DNA of 64,000 nt from Phycisphaerales bacterium (GTDB lineage Bacteria > Planctomycetota > Phycisphaerae > Phycisphaerales > UBA1924): contig JAVJVK010000004.1 of assembly GCA_040221175.1 (NCBI GenBank), positions 62,001-126,000 on the forward strand, in the 5' to 3' direction. Position 1 is the stretch's first letter. Each line of letters begins with the position of its first letter. A program made the position numbers and the translations under genes. The notes below the pieces were generated by a model that saw only the letters and a list, made by a program, of their open reading frames with translations, had not been told where the DNA came from and made no database searches. Below, one piece after another: positions 9,236 to 17,691 of the stretch.

Positions 9236-10086
9236 GCCACGCCCCCAGCACCGAGAAGGCCACCCAGACCGCGCGCGACTACTACAACAGCGCTGATGCG
9301 GACAACTTCTACGCCATCGTCTGGGGCGGGCAGGACATCCACATCGGTCTCTACGAGAGCCCGAGCGAGCCCATCGCCGACGCCAGCCGACGCACCGTCG
9401 ACCACATGGCCGATCGCGTGGCCGATCACCTGACCAAGCTGGGCGACAAGGCCACCGTGCTGGACATCGGCGCCGGCTACGGCGGGGCCGCCCGGCGGCT
9501 CGTCGAGCGCTTCGGCTGCAAGGCCGTGTGCCTGAACCTGAGCGAGGCCGAGAACGAGCGCAACCGCCAGCTCACCGCCGAAGCCGGGATGCAGGACAAC
9601 ATCGAGGTCATCGACGGCAGCTTCGAAGACATTCCCATGCCCGATGGCGCCGCCACGCTTGTCTGGTCGCAGGACGCCATCCTGCACTCGGGCGATCGTC
9701 CCAAGGTGCTGGCCGAGGTCGACCGCGTGCTGGCCAGCGGCGGACGATTCGTCTTCACCGATCCGATGCGCAGCGACGACTGCCCCGAGGGCGTGCTCCA
9801 ACCGATCCTTGATCGCATCCACCTGAGCGATCTTGGCTCTCCCGGCTTCTACCAAGACGAGGCAAAGAAGCTCGGCTGGAAGAACCATGGCTTCGAGGAC
9901 CTGACGCACCAACTGGTCAACCACTACACCCGCGTACTCGAGACCACCGAGGAGCTTGGCTCCGAGCTGGAGGGCAAGGTTTCGCCGGATTACGTCGAGC
10001 GGATGAAGAAGGGCCTGGGCCACTGGATCGAGGGCGGCAAGGCCGGCCACCTGGCGTGGGGCATCTTCCACTTCGAGAAGCCGTAG
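9232..10086 (+). CDS. Sarcosine/dimethylglycine N-methyltransferase (SDMT)
   Basis: SAM-dependent methyltransferase that completes betaine synthesis by methylating sarcosine and dimethylglycine to glycine betaine. The SAM motif VLDIGAGYGG lies at 76-85. VWSQDAILHSGDR and the later FTDPM segment are characteristic of SDMT and related C-N methyltransferases; an N-terminal region (YYNSADADNFYAIVWGG) matches the family too. 284 residues. It overlaps GSMT by 4 bp. A short perfect hairpin, CCCGC/GCGGG, lies just after the stop (10089-10102), before the BCCT gene. Confidence 0.92.
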   Translation: MSHAPSTEKATQTARDYYNSADADNFYAIVWGGQDIHIGLYESPSEPIADASRRTVDHMADRVADHLTKLGDKATVLDIGAGYGGAARRLVERFGCKAVCLNLSEAENERNRQLTAEAGMQDNIEVIDGSFEDIPMPDGAATLVWSQDAILHSGDRPKVLAEVDRVLASGGRFVFTDPMRSDDCPEGVLQPILDRIHLSDLGSPGFYQDEAKKLGWKNHGFEDLTHQLVNHYTRVLETTEELGSELEGKVSPDYVERMKKGLGHWIEGGKAGHLAWGIFHFEKP

Positions 10087-10130
10087 AACCCGCGGACGCG
10101 GGAATACACACGACATCGGGAGCCGCCTGC

Positions 10131-11912
10131 ATGAGCGAGCAAAAGCGCGAGGAGTCTTCGCCGGGCGCGGACATGCCCAGCATCGAGCTGGGCCCGCACT
10201 TCACGATGCACCCGGTCGTGTTCCCGGTCGCCGCATCGATCGTGATCGCCCTGGTGGTGGCCACGCTGCTGATTCCCGGCGAAGACGTGGGCGCCTTCTT
10301 CGGCGCCGTCAAGGACTGGATCGGCACGCGATTCGGCTGGCTCTACGTTGCCACGATGACGGCGCTGCTCGCCTTCGTCGCGTGGCTGGCGCTCAGCCGG
10401 CTGGGATCGATCAAGCTGGGCGGCGACGACGAAAAGCCCGAGTTCGGCGTGCTGAGTTGGTTCGCCATGCTCTTCAGCGCGGGCATGGGCATCGGCCTGG
10501 TCTTCTGGGCAGTGGCCGAGCCGGCGTATCACTACGCGAGCCCTCCGCCGGGCGTGGCGCAGGGTCTCGCGCCATCGCGCGTGTCGATGGCGGTCACGAT
10601 CTTCCACTGGGGGCTGCACCCATGGGCGCTGTATGCCGCCGTGGGGCTCGGGCTGGCGTACTTCGGCTTTCGCAAGAAGATGCCACTGAGCTTTCGCAGC
10701 TTTCTGTATCCGATCTTCGGCGAGCGCGTGTGGGGCCCCCTGGGCGACGCGGTAGACGTGCTGGCCATTGTGGCGACGCTCACGGGCGTGGCCACCAGCC
10801 TGGGGCTGGGCGCCCAGCAGGTCAACGCCGGGCTTGGCTACCTCTTCGGCGTGCAGCAGGGCGCCGGCACGCAGGTCATGCTCATCGCCATCATCACCGC
10901 CATCGCGACGGTCTCGGTCGTTCTGGGGCTGAGCGCGGGCATCCGGCGTTTGAGCGAAGTCAATCTCGTGCTGGCCTTCCTGCTGCTGATCACCGTCGTC
11001 GTGGGCGGCGGGGTCGTCGCGTTCCTGGCCAGCACGGTGGAGAACACCGGGGCCTACCTGCAACTGCTGCCGTTCAATGCCCTTCGCACCGGCGCGGGCG
11101 GAGGCGAGGGCTCGACGTGGCTCAACGGCTGGACGGTCTTCTACTGGGCGTGGTGGATCAGTTGGTCGCCCTTCGTGGGCCTGTTCATCGCGCGCATCAG
11201 CCGGGGCAGGACGATCCGCCAATTCGTGCTGGGCGTCGTGCTCGTGCCCACGCTGGTGGGCATCGTGTGGCTGAGCGCCTTCGGCGGCGCGACGCTTCGC
11301 CAGCACACGGCCCACGAGCGCCTGGCGACCCTTGCCCAGGCCGACGTGCGGGCCGACGTTGACGCAGACGCGGATGCCCTAGCCCTTCCCACCTTCCCCG
11401 TCACGGTCGAGGGCTCGGACACGGTCATCACCCGGCCGCTGACGACGCTCGAGTACGTCGCGGACCCCGACGTCACGGTGGTTACCGAGGACGGCTCGTC
11501 CAACATCGATACGACCTCCACGGCGCTGTTCGTGCTGCTCGACTCGATGTTTGAGGCCAAGTGGATCGCGATGCTGGCTGCCGGCGTCGCGACGCTGTGC
11601 ATCGTGCTGTTCTTCGTGACGTCCAGCGATTCGGCGTCGATGGTCATCGACATCATCGCCAGCGGCGGCAACCCCGATCCGCCCGTGGGCACGCGGCTGT
11701 TCTGGGCCATCAGCGAGGGCGTGGCCGCCGGCGTGCTGCTGCTCTCGGGTGGCTTACTGGCCCTGCAATCGGCCTCCATCGCCGCAGCACTGCCCTTCAC
11801 GCTGGTGCTGATCGTGGCGTGCTTCGGGCTGACCAAGGCGTTGCTGGCCGAGCCGGTGGCCCGACGCGTGCCAGGGCCGATCAGCGGGCGGCCGGGCTCG
11901 AAGCGCCTGTAG
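10131..11912 (+). CDS. BCCT family betaine/carnitine/choline transporter
   Basis: Secondary transporter of the BetP/OpuD family with about twelve membrane helices, 593 residues. GMGIG at 118-122 is the glycine-rich stretch of the family and FYWAWWISWSPFVGLFIAR is the signature tryptophan-rich helix of the substrate path. A polar insertion rich in Asp and Thr (about 405-465) lies in a late external loop. The start at 10131 has CGGGAG upstream; an upstream in-frame ATG lies inside the SDMT gene. Placed 44 bp after SDMT, its most likely substrate is glycine betaine, imported or recaptured during osmotic stress; that substrate is inferred from context. Confidence 0.92.
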   Translation: MSEQKREESSPGADMPSIELGPHFTMHPVVFPVAASIVIALVVATLLIPGEDVGAFFGAVKDWIGTRFGWLYVATMTALLAFVAWLALSRLGSIKLGGDDEKPEFGVLSWFAMLFSAGMGIGLVFWAVAEPAYHYASPPPGVAQGLAPSRVSMAVTIFHWGLHPWALYAAVGLGLAYFGFRKKMPLSFRSFLYPIFGERVWGPLGDAVDVLAIVATLTGVATSLGLGAQQVNAGLGYLFGVQQGAGTQVMLIAIITAIATVSVVLGLSAGIRRLSEVNLVLAFLLLITVVVGGGVVAFLASTVENTGAYLQLLPFNALRTGAGGGEGSTWLNGWTVFYWAWWISWSPFVGLFIARISRGRTIRQFVLGVVLVPTLVGIVWLSAFGGATLRQHTAHERLATLAQADVRADVDADADALALPTFPVTVEGSDTVITRPLTTLEYVADPDVTVVTEDGSSNIDTTSTALFVLLDSMFEAKWIAMLAAGVATLCIVLFFVTSSDSASMVIDIIASGGNPDPPVGTRLFWAISEGVAAGVLLLSGGLLALQSASIAAALPFTLVLIVACFGLTKALLAEPVARRVPGPISGRPGSKRL

Positions 11913-12020
11913 CCGCGACCCGCCTGCTGGCAACCCGAACGCCGCGCGCAATACCTTCGCGCGTCATCGACCCGCCCATAGCATGATGCCTGAGCCGCAG
12001 CAGCGGCCAAGGGGGGCGTC

Positions 12021-13907
12021 ATGCATTACGGTGGTTTCCGGGTTCTCGGGATCGCGATCCTGCAGGGCTTCTTTGGTTGTGCGCTGGCGGCAGCGCAGGT
12101 CGAGGCTCCGCCGGCCGAGGTCGTCTACCACGGCGGGACGATCATCACGATGGACGATGACCGGCCGCTGGCCGAAGCCGTCGCGGTGCGTGGCGGGCGC
12201 ATCGTGGCCATAGGCGACGCCGACGAGGTGATGCGCCTGGCCGGAGCGGACACGTCCATCGTGGATCTGGGCGACCAGGCGCTCCTGCCGGGCTTCGTCG
12301 ATTCGCACGGGCACGGCTACGTGCTGGGCATCCAGGCGACGACCGCCAACCTGCTGCCACCGCCCGATGGGCTGGGCGCCGACGTCGCGTCGTTGCAGGC
12401 GTTGCTGCGCGACTGGGCCGAAGCGAATGCCCAGGCCATCGAGCGCGTGGGCTGGATCGCGGGCTTCGGCTACGACGACGCCCAGCTCGCCGAGGGACGA
12501 CACCCCACGCGCGACGACCTCGACGCCGTCTCGACCGACGTGCCGATCATCATCATCCACCAGAGCGGGCACCTGGGCGTCGCGAACAGCAAGGCCCTGG
12601 AACTGGCGGGCGTGACGGCCGAGACCGAGGATCCGGCTGGCGGCGTATTCCGCCGGCGCGCCGGTTCGCGCGAGCCCAACGGCGTGTGCGAGGAGTACGC
12701 CTTCTTCGCCGTGCTGGCCAAGCTCAGCGAGCGCTTCGACGACGATGTCAACGAGTACCTGGTCGTCCGCGGCATCGAGCTGGCGGCGTCCTATGGCTAC
12801 ACGACGGTGCAGGAGGGCCGGGCCATGCAGCCGGCGCTCGACGCCATGGCGCGCGTGGCGGCCAGAGGCGAGTTGCCCGTTGACCTGGTGGCCTACCCCG
12901 ACGTGCTGGCGATCGACCGGCCGAACATCACACACGACTACGAGAGCAACTTCCGCATCGGCGGCGTCAAGCTGACCATCGACGGCTCGCCCCAGGGCAA
13001 GACCGCCTGGCTCACCGAGCCCTACTTCGTGCCGCCCGAGGGCCGCGATGCCCAGTACGCCGGCTATCCGGCCGTGCGAGAGAGCGTCGCGAAAGACGCC
13101 GTGCAGAAGGCCTACGCCAACGGCTGGCAGATCCTCTGTCACGCCAATGGCGATGCGGCGATCGACCTGTTCATCGAGGCGGTCGCCCAGGCGCAGGCCG
13201 AGCACCCAGGCGTAAACAACCGCCCGGTGCTCATCCACGGCCAGACGCTGCGCAAGGACCAGGTCGCGCGCCTCGACGAGCTTGGCATCTTCCCCTCGCT
13301 CTTCCCGATGCACACCTTCTATTGGGGCGACTGGCACCGCGACTCGGTGCTGGGGCCGCAGCGTGCCGACGACATCTCCCCCACCGGCTGGCTGATGGAG
13401 CGTGGCATGATGTTCGGCACGCACCACGATGCGCCGGTTGCCCTGCCCGACTCGATGCGGGTGCTCTCGGCCACCGTCACACGGCGCTCGCGTAGCGGCG
13501 ACATCATCGGCCCGGTGCACCGCGTGCCGGTCGAGACCGCCCTGAAGGCCATGACCCTCTGGCCCGCGTGGCAGCACTTCGAGGAGGGCGCCAAGGGCAG
13601 CATCGAGGTGGGCAAGCTGGCCGACCTGGTGATCCTCTCGGCCGATCCGTTGCAAACCCCCGAGGAAGATATTGCGAATCTGAAGGTACTCGAGACCATC
13701 AAGGCCGGCCGCACCGTCTACCAGCGGCCCGAGGGCAACGCCCGCCTCTCCTCGCCCGCGCTCTTCGGCCTCGCGGGCGTGCACGAGCACACGCCCAGCC
13801 CCTTCGCCCGCTACGCCCCCGTGTGCGGCGACGGCTGCTTCGCGCGTGGCTTGAGCCTGCTGCATGGCGTGTACCTGGGGGCGGGCGAGCAGGATCACGG
13901 CCGCTGA
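12021..13907 (+). CDS. Secreted YtcJ-like amidohydrolase
   Basis: Metal-dependent hydrolase of the amidohydrolase-3 (YtcJ-like) group, 628 residues. A hydrophobic signal segment at 7-25 predicts export. GFVDSHGHGY holds the HxH metal ligands H96 and H98. GSPQGKTAWL, LCHANGDAAID (His), VLIHGQTL (His) and FGTHHDAPVALPDS (Asp) supply the remaining metal-site motifs in family order. The C-terminus has the composite-domain motif GSIEVGKLADLVIL, followed by a cysteine-containing tail. AAGGGGGG precedes the ATG. It stands alone after the betaine operon and before the dockerin-protein island. The substrate, an amide, carbamate or cyclic amide, cannot be predicted. Confidence 0.88.
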   Translation: MHYGGFRVLGIAILQGFFGCALAAAQVEAPPAEVVYHGGTIITMDDDRPLAEAVAVRGGRIVAIGDADEVMRLAGADTSIVDLGDQALLPGFVDSHGHGYVLGIQATTANLLPPPDGLGADVASLQALLRDWAEANAQAIERVGWIAGFGYDDAQLAEGRHPTRDDLDAVSTDVPIIIIHQSGHLGVANSKALELAGVTAETEDPAGGVFRRRAGSREPNGVCEEYAFFAVLAKLSERFDDDVNEYLVVRGIELAASYGYTTVQEGRAMQPALDAMARVAARGELPVDLVAYPDVLAIDRPNITHDYESNFRIGGVKLTIDGSPQGKTAWLTEPYFVPPEGRDAQYAGYPAVRESVAKDAVQKAYANGWQILCHANGDAAIDLFIEAVAQAQAEHPGVNNRPVLIHGQTLRKDQVARLDELGIFPSLFPMHTFYWGDWHRDSVLGPQRADDISPTGWLMERGMMFGTHHDAPVALPDSMRVLSATVTRRSRSGDIIGPVHRVPVETALKAMTLWPAWQHFEEGAKGSIEVGKLADLVILSADPLQTPEEDIANLKVLETIKAGRTVYQRPEGNARLSSPALFGLAGVHEHTPSPFARYAPVCGDGCFARGLSLLHGVYLGAGEQDHGR

Positions 13908-14054
13908 AGGCGGCGCTCTTGGGCTCCCTGGCGTCCCAGAACCGGTTTGCCGCCCGCTGCCCTCGCCGAATCGAAACCCCGCTCCACTGAACGGGGTATA
14001 GAACGCGGGACCGGCTCGCCCTTCGTCCGGGCCGCGAGAACGGGGAGGCACGCC

Positions 14055-15260
14055 GTGCACCAAGTCACGCTCGCATTCGTGGCCGCTGTGGCCGTCACTG
14101 GCTCGATGGCGCATGCCCAGCCGGCTCTGATCGACCTGGGCCTGCCCCCGGGCGCGCAAGACTGCGAAGCCTCGGCGCTCAGCGCCGATGGCGCGATCGT
14201 GGGCGGCTCGTGCACCGTGGGCGTGGGGCCGGCGGCCTTCCGCTGGACGGCCGCCGGCGGCTTCGACCTCATCGACCCGGACCAGGCGTTCTTCTGGACG
14301 ACCGCCGACGCCATGAGCGCCGATGGCCGGTCGGTCGCCGGGCTCGCGATCGAGGACGACGGCGCGACGACCTACGGCTTCCGCTGGACGCCCGACACCG
14401 GGATCGTGATGCTCCCGCCGCCCGCGGGACTGGACCGCACCTGGGCCAACGCCATCAGCGGCGACGGCGCGACGGTCGTGGGCAGCGCGGTAGGCGGCGG
14501 CGACGGGCGGGCATTCCTGTGGACGCCCGATGGCGGCACCGAGAACCTCGGCGTGCTGCCCGGGGCGATCGATTCGGCCGCGCGGGCCATGAGCGCCGAT
14601 GGCCGGGTCGTCGTAGGCGTCAGCGGCGACGAACCGTTTCGCTGGACGCGCGCGGACGGCATGGTCTCGCTGGGCCTGCCGACGACGGCCACCAGCGCCA
14701 CGGCCATAGCCGCTTCGGCGGACGGCTCGATCATCGCCGCCAACGCGTTCATGGATGGTCTGCAACGCGCGCACCTGTGGACGCAGGCGGACGGCTTCGT
14801 GGCCCTGCCCGTGCCCGGGGGCGCCACGCGGACGACCATCGAGGCCATCAGCGCCGATGGGTCGACCGCGGTGGGTGCGCTGGGCATCCCCGCCAACCGC
14901 GCGATGTACTGGCGCGCCGACGTCGGCACGGTGTTCCTGGCCGACTACCTGGCCGACCTGGGCGTCGACGTCAGCGGCTGGACGCTGCTGACCGCCCGCG
15001 CTGTGAGCACCGATGGCTCGACGGTCGCCGGCGTGGGCTTGCTCGATGGCCAGCAGCGCGCCTTCCTCATCACCGGCCTGCCGGCCACCGCCCCGTGCCC
15101 GGCCGACCTGGACGGCGACGGCCGGCTGACGGTGTTCGACTTCCTCGAGTTCCAGAACCTCTTCGTCGCCGGCGACCTTCGCGCCGACTTCGATCGCGAC
15201 GGCGAACTCACGATCTTCGACTTCCTGGCGTTCCAGAACGCGTTCGATGCGGGGTGCTGA
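14055..15260 (+). CDS. HAF-repeat secreted protein with GC-type dockerin tail
   Basis: Exported 401-residue protein. The GTG at 14055 is chosen because GGGGAGG lies 7 nt upstream and it gives a clean signal peptide ending in AHA. The body is a series of about 45-residue repeats of the HAF type (AISADGSTVVG...AFRW pattern), thought to fold as a beta-propeller or solenoid. The C-terminal 55 residues are a dockerin-like pair, CPADLDGDGRLTVFDFLEFQ and DGELTIFDFLAFQNAFDAGC, with calcium-binding-like Asp residues bracketed by two cysteines. Five full proteins between here and 27798 share this tail. A surface-attachment or sorting role for the tail is inferred; the ligand of the repeats is unknown. 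Confidence 0.85.
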   Translation: MHQVTLAFVAAVAVTGSMAHAQPALIDLGLPPGAQDCEASALSADGAIVGGSCTVGVGPAAFRWTAAGGFDLIDPDQAFFWTTADAMSADGRSVAGLAIEDDGATTYGFRWTPDTGIVMLPPPAGLDRTWANAISGDGATVVGSAVGGGDGRAFLWTPDGGTENLGVLPGAIDSAARAMSADGRVVVGVSGDEPFRWTRADGMVSLGLPTTATSATAIAASADGSIIAANAFMDGLQRAHLWTQADGFVALPVPGGATRTTIEAISADGSTAVGALGIPANRAMYWRADVGTVFLADYLADLGVDVSGWTLLTARAVSTDGSTVAGVGLLDGQQRAFLITGLPATAPCPADLDGDGRLTVFDFLEFQNLFVAGDLRADFDRDGELTIFDFLAFQNAFDAGC

Positions 15261-15376
15261 CGCGGCGGGCGGCGAGTCGGCGTTTTCTCGGCCGGGGGCG
15301 CGGGCGGGTGTAGGGCGGTCTTGCCGCGCGCCGGGAAATGGGGAACCCCCAAGGCCCGCAACGCGAAAGCTCATCC

Positions 15377-17458
15377 ATGCCGCTGGTGACTCTCCTCGTC
15401 GCGTGCCTCGCCCTCACCGCCCCCACCACCCCCGCGATTCTGGCCCAGAGCACTGACCAGCGCGCTGACCAGCCCGAGCCCGCGGTCGTCCAGCCCACCC
15501 CCACCCTTACCCCCGCACCGGCCCGCACCTCGCCCTTCGACGCCATCTTCATCGACGACGACGGCGCGATCACGGTGCGCGTGTACCGAGCCGCAGGGCC
15601 AGTCGAGGGGCGGTTGGTCAGCATTGGCGAACTCTCGGCCGAGGCGCTGGTCGATTCGGCGCGGCTGCGCTCTGGGTCGTGGTGGAAGAAGCGCATCGCC
15701 GAGGACCTGGCTGACGCGATGGAGGCGGCGACGGGCCAGCGGCCGCCCACGGTCGTGCGGATCGTCATCGAGACCAATGAAGGGCGGCGCGAGGTCGAGG
15801 CGGCCTTTACGCGCTCGAAGCGCGACCGCATCTGGGCGTCGGACTACGGCCAATCGCCCGAATCGCAGGGTAGCGATGGCGAGTCCGAGGCCCTGACCGA
15901 GGTCGAGCCGCACAGCGGCGCGGCGGTGCTCGAGCTGGCCGCCGACCTGATGGAAACACGCTGGAGCTACCGCCACGTGCACCCGGACATCGACGTGCGC
16001 AGCGCGCTGGGGGTGGCCGTGGGCGGCACGAACGACGACCAGCCGCCGGCAACGGCCGACATGGTCGCGGCGATGCTGCGCGTGCTGGCCATGTTCCCCG
16101 ATGGGCACGCGGGGGTGGGCGGCTGGGACGAAGCCTTCCCCCACGCGCTGCCAGCCATGACGGTGTGGATGGGACCCGATCGTGAACATGGGCGCGTGGC
16201 GCTTCTGCGCATCGGCGAGGACGGCGTTGCCGAACCAGTCGACGCCGCCATGCCGTTCCTCCTGGCCATAGACGGCCTGCCGATCGAGCGATGGATGGAG
16301 GCTGCGAGGCTCCTCGAGCCCACCGCCCGCAGCGGCAGCGATTGGCACGCGGCCAAGCTGCTGCGGCACGTGCCGCTGCTGCGCCACACGATGGGGCTGG
16401 ATGCTTCGGACACGGCGCTCGTGCGGCTGTCCTCGGCCGATGGCAGCGAGCAGCGCGACATCGAAGTGCAGCTCACCGAGAGGCGATCCGAGAATCGGCC
16501 GCGGCCGTGGCGAGCGGGCGAGGCGATCGAGCCGTTCGACGCCGTCGTGCTCGACGTCCGCCCCGGCACGCCGCAGCGAATCATCGACGCGTTGAGCACG
16601 AGCCACGGGGGCCGTCGCACGCTGGAGGGCGGCGTGGGCTACATCCAGCTCTCCAGCATGGACGCTTCGCCCGAGACGATCACCGGCCTGATGGAGGCGA
16701 TGCACGCCTTCGTCGATGCGCCCGGCCTGATCATCGACGTACGCGGCAACGGTGGCGGCAGCCGCGTGCCGCTGCTCGTGCTGTGGCGGTACCCGGCCGG
16801 ACCGGATGAGGCGCCGCGCGTCGTGACGCTGGCCAAGCCGCTGTTGGGCCCCGATGGCAAGCCGCAGGCCGAACTCGGGGGCAGCCGGTTCATGTACCAA
16901 GCCGACTGGTCGGGCTGGTCGGACGCCGAGCGCAAGGCTATCGCGGCGTTCGTCGATTCGTTCGAGCCGCAATGGACGCCGACCAACGCCTTCGGCCCCT
17001 GGCACTATCTGGTGCTCGGCGGCGCGCTCAACGCGCGCGAGACCGCATACCTGCGTGAGCCGAAGCACTACGACGGGCCCGTGGTGGTGCTCATGGACGG
17101 CGACTGCTTCAGCGCCACGAGCATCTTCCTGGCAGCGCTCGCCACGCGCGAGAACGTCACGCTCGTGGGCACGCCCGCGCCGGCGGGCAGCGGCCGGACG
17201 CGGAGCCACGACATCAGCGAAGATCCGCCGCTCGAGCTGCGTTTGAGCACGATGGCCAGCTTCCAGCCCGATGGCCGGCTGTTCGACGGCAACGCCATCG
17301 AGCCCGACGTGGTGCGGTGGCCGACGCTTGAGGATCTGGCCGGGCAGACCGACACCCAGCTCGACGCGGCTCTCGAAATGCTGGGGGCCGTGCGCGGGGC
17401 GGCGGCCGCGACGAAAACCGGAACACCGACCCGCCATGCCACGCCCCGCCCGCGCTGA
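15377..17458 (+). CDS. Secreted S41-family (C-terminal processing-like) protease
   Basis: Exported protein of 693 residues. The ATG at 15377 gives a signal peptide ending in ILAQ. The C-terminal half is an S41 (tail-specific protease) domain. GVGYIQLSSM and LIIDVRGNGGG are the conserved core strands, and DGDCFSATSIFLA places the nucleophile serine at about residue 579 in the family context S-A-T. The region before it (about 190-480) is a family-specific helper domain with no clear PDZ signature. The protein ends in a low-complexity Ala/Thr/Pro/Arg tail. A different frame 30 nt downstream encodes an orphan dockerin tail, so the gene may have lost its anchor by frameshift. Confidence 0.83.
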   Translation: MPLVTLLVACLALTAPTTPAILAQSTDQRADQPEPAVVQPTPTLTPAPARTSPFDAIFIDDDGAITVRVYRAAGPVEGRLVSIGELSAEALVDSARLRSGSWWKKRIAEDLADAMEAATGQRPPTVVRIVIETNEGRREVEAAFTRSKRDRIWASDYGQSPESQGSDGESEALTEVEPHSGAAVLELAADLMETRWSYRHVHPDIDVRSALGVAVGGTNDDQPPATADMVAAMLRVLAMFPDGHAGVGGWDEAFPHALPAMTVWMGPDREHGRVALLRIGEDGVAEPVDAAMPFLLAIDGLPIERWMEAARLLEPTARSGSDWHAAKLLRHVPLLRHTMGLDASDTALVRLSSADGSEQRDIEVQLTERRSENRPRPWRAGEAIEPFDAVVLDVRPGTPQRIIDALSTSHGGRRTLEGGVGYIQLSSMDASPETITGLMEAMHAFVDAPGLIIDVRGNGGGSRVPLLVLWRYPAGPDEAPRVVTLAKPLLGPDGKPQAELGGSRFMYQADWSGWSDAERKAIAAFVDSFEPQWTPTNAFGPWHYLVLGGALNARETAYLREPKHYDGPVVVLMDGDCFSATSIFLAALATRENVTLVGTPAPAGSGRTRSHDISEDPPLELRLSTMASFQPDGRLFDGNAIEPDVVRWPTLEDLAGQTDTQLDAALEMLGAVRGAAAATKTGTPTRHATPRPR

Positions 17459-17487
17459 ACGTCCGCGTGCGGACGGTGGCGGTCTTG

Positions 17488-17556
17488 CTGGACGGCGAAC
17501 TGACCATCTTCGACTTCATCGAGTTCCAGAACGCGTTCGATGCGGGGTGCCCATAA
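17488..17556 (+). pseudogene. Orphan GC-type dockerin C-terminal fragment
   Basis: The stretch encodes LDGELTIFDFIEFQNAF followed by DAGCP and a stop, a near-perfect copy of the second half of the dockerin-like tail on neighbouring proteins. It has no start codon with a binding site and no signal peptide. It lies 29 bp after the S41 protease stop, in a different frame. Reading that frame upstream gives DPPC (about 17428) and then 20 unrelated codons, as if the first half of the tail had been lost. I read it as the decayed tail of the S41 protease, but a recombination leftover is also possible. Confidence 0.65.
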
Positions 17557-17616
17557 CCCCGCGTCTCCGTCGCGGGATTTGCTGAGAATTCGTTTCCGGA
17601 TCCGCCCGCGATCGGG

Positions 17617-17622
17617 TATATT
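17617..17622 (+). promoter_or_regulatory. Candidate -10 element upstream of the 14-repeat protein
   Basis: TATATT lies 70 nt before the ATG at 17692 in an otherwise GC-rich gap. The best -35 match 17-18 nt upstream (TTTCCG) is poor. A weak prediction. Confidence 0.3.
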
Positions 17623-17691
17623 GACCGTCTGCACGGCGTGCCGGCTGGGGAATGGTCCCGGGCCGGTGCTTCTCGGCCGGGAGGGCTGGTG

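Noticed and set aside
10089-10102. CCCGC/GCGGG hairpin as terminator after SDMT
   Set aside because: Stem of only 5 bp and no T-run. At most a minor modulator between coupled genes.
11964-15374. Minus-strand open frame of 1136 codons
   Set aside because: Antisense of the amidohydrolase and HAF-repeat genes. No domain motif or binding site.
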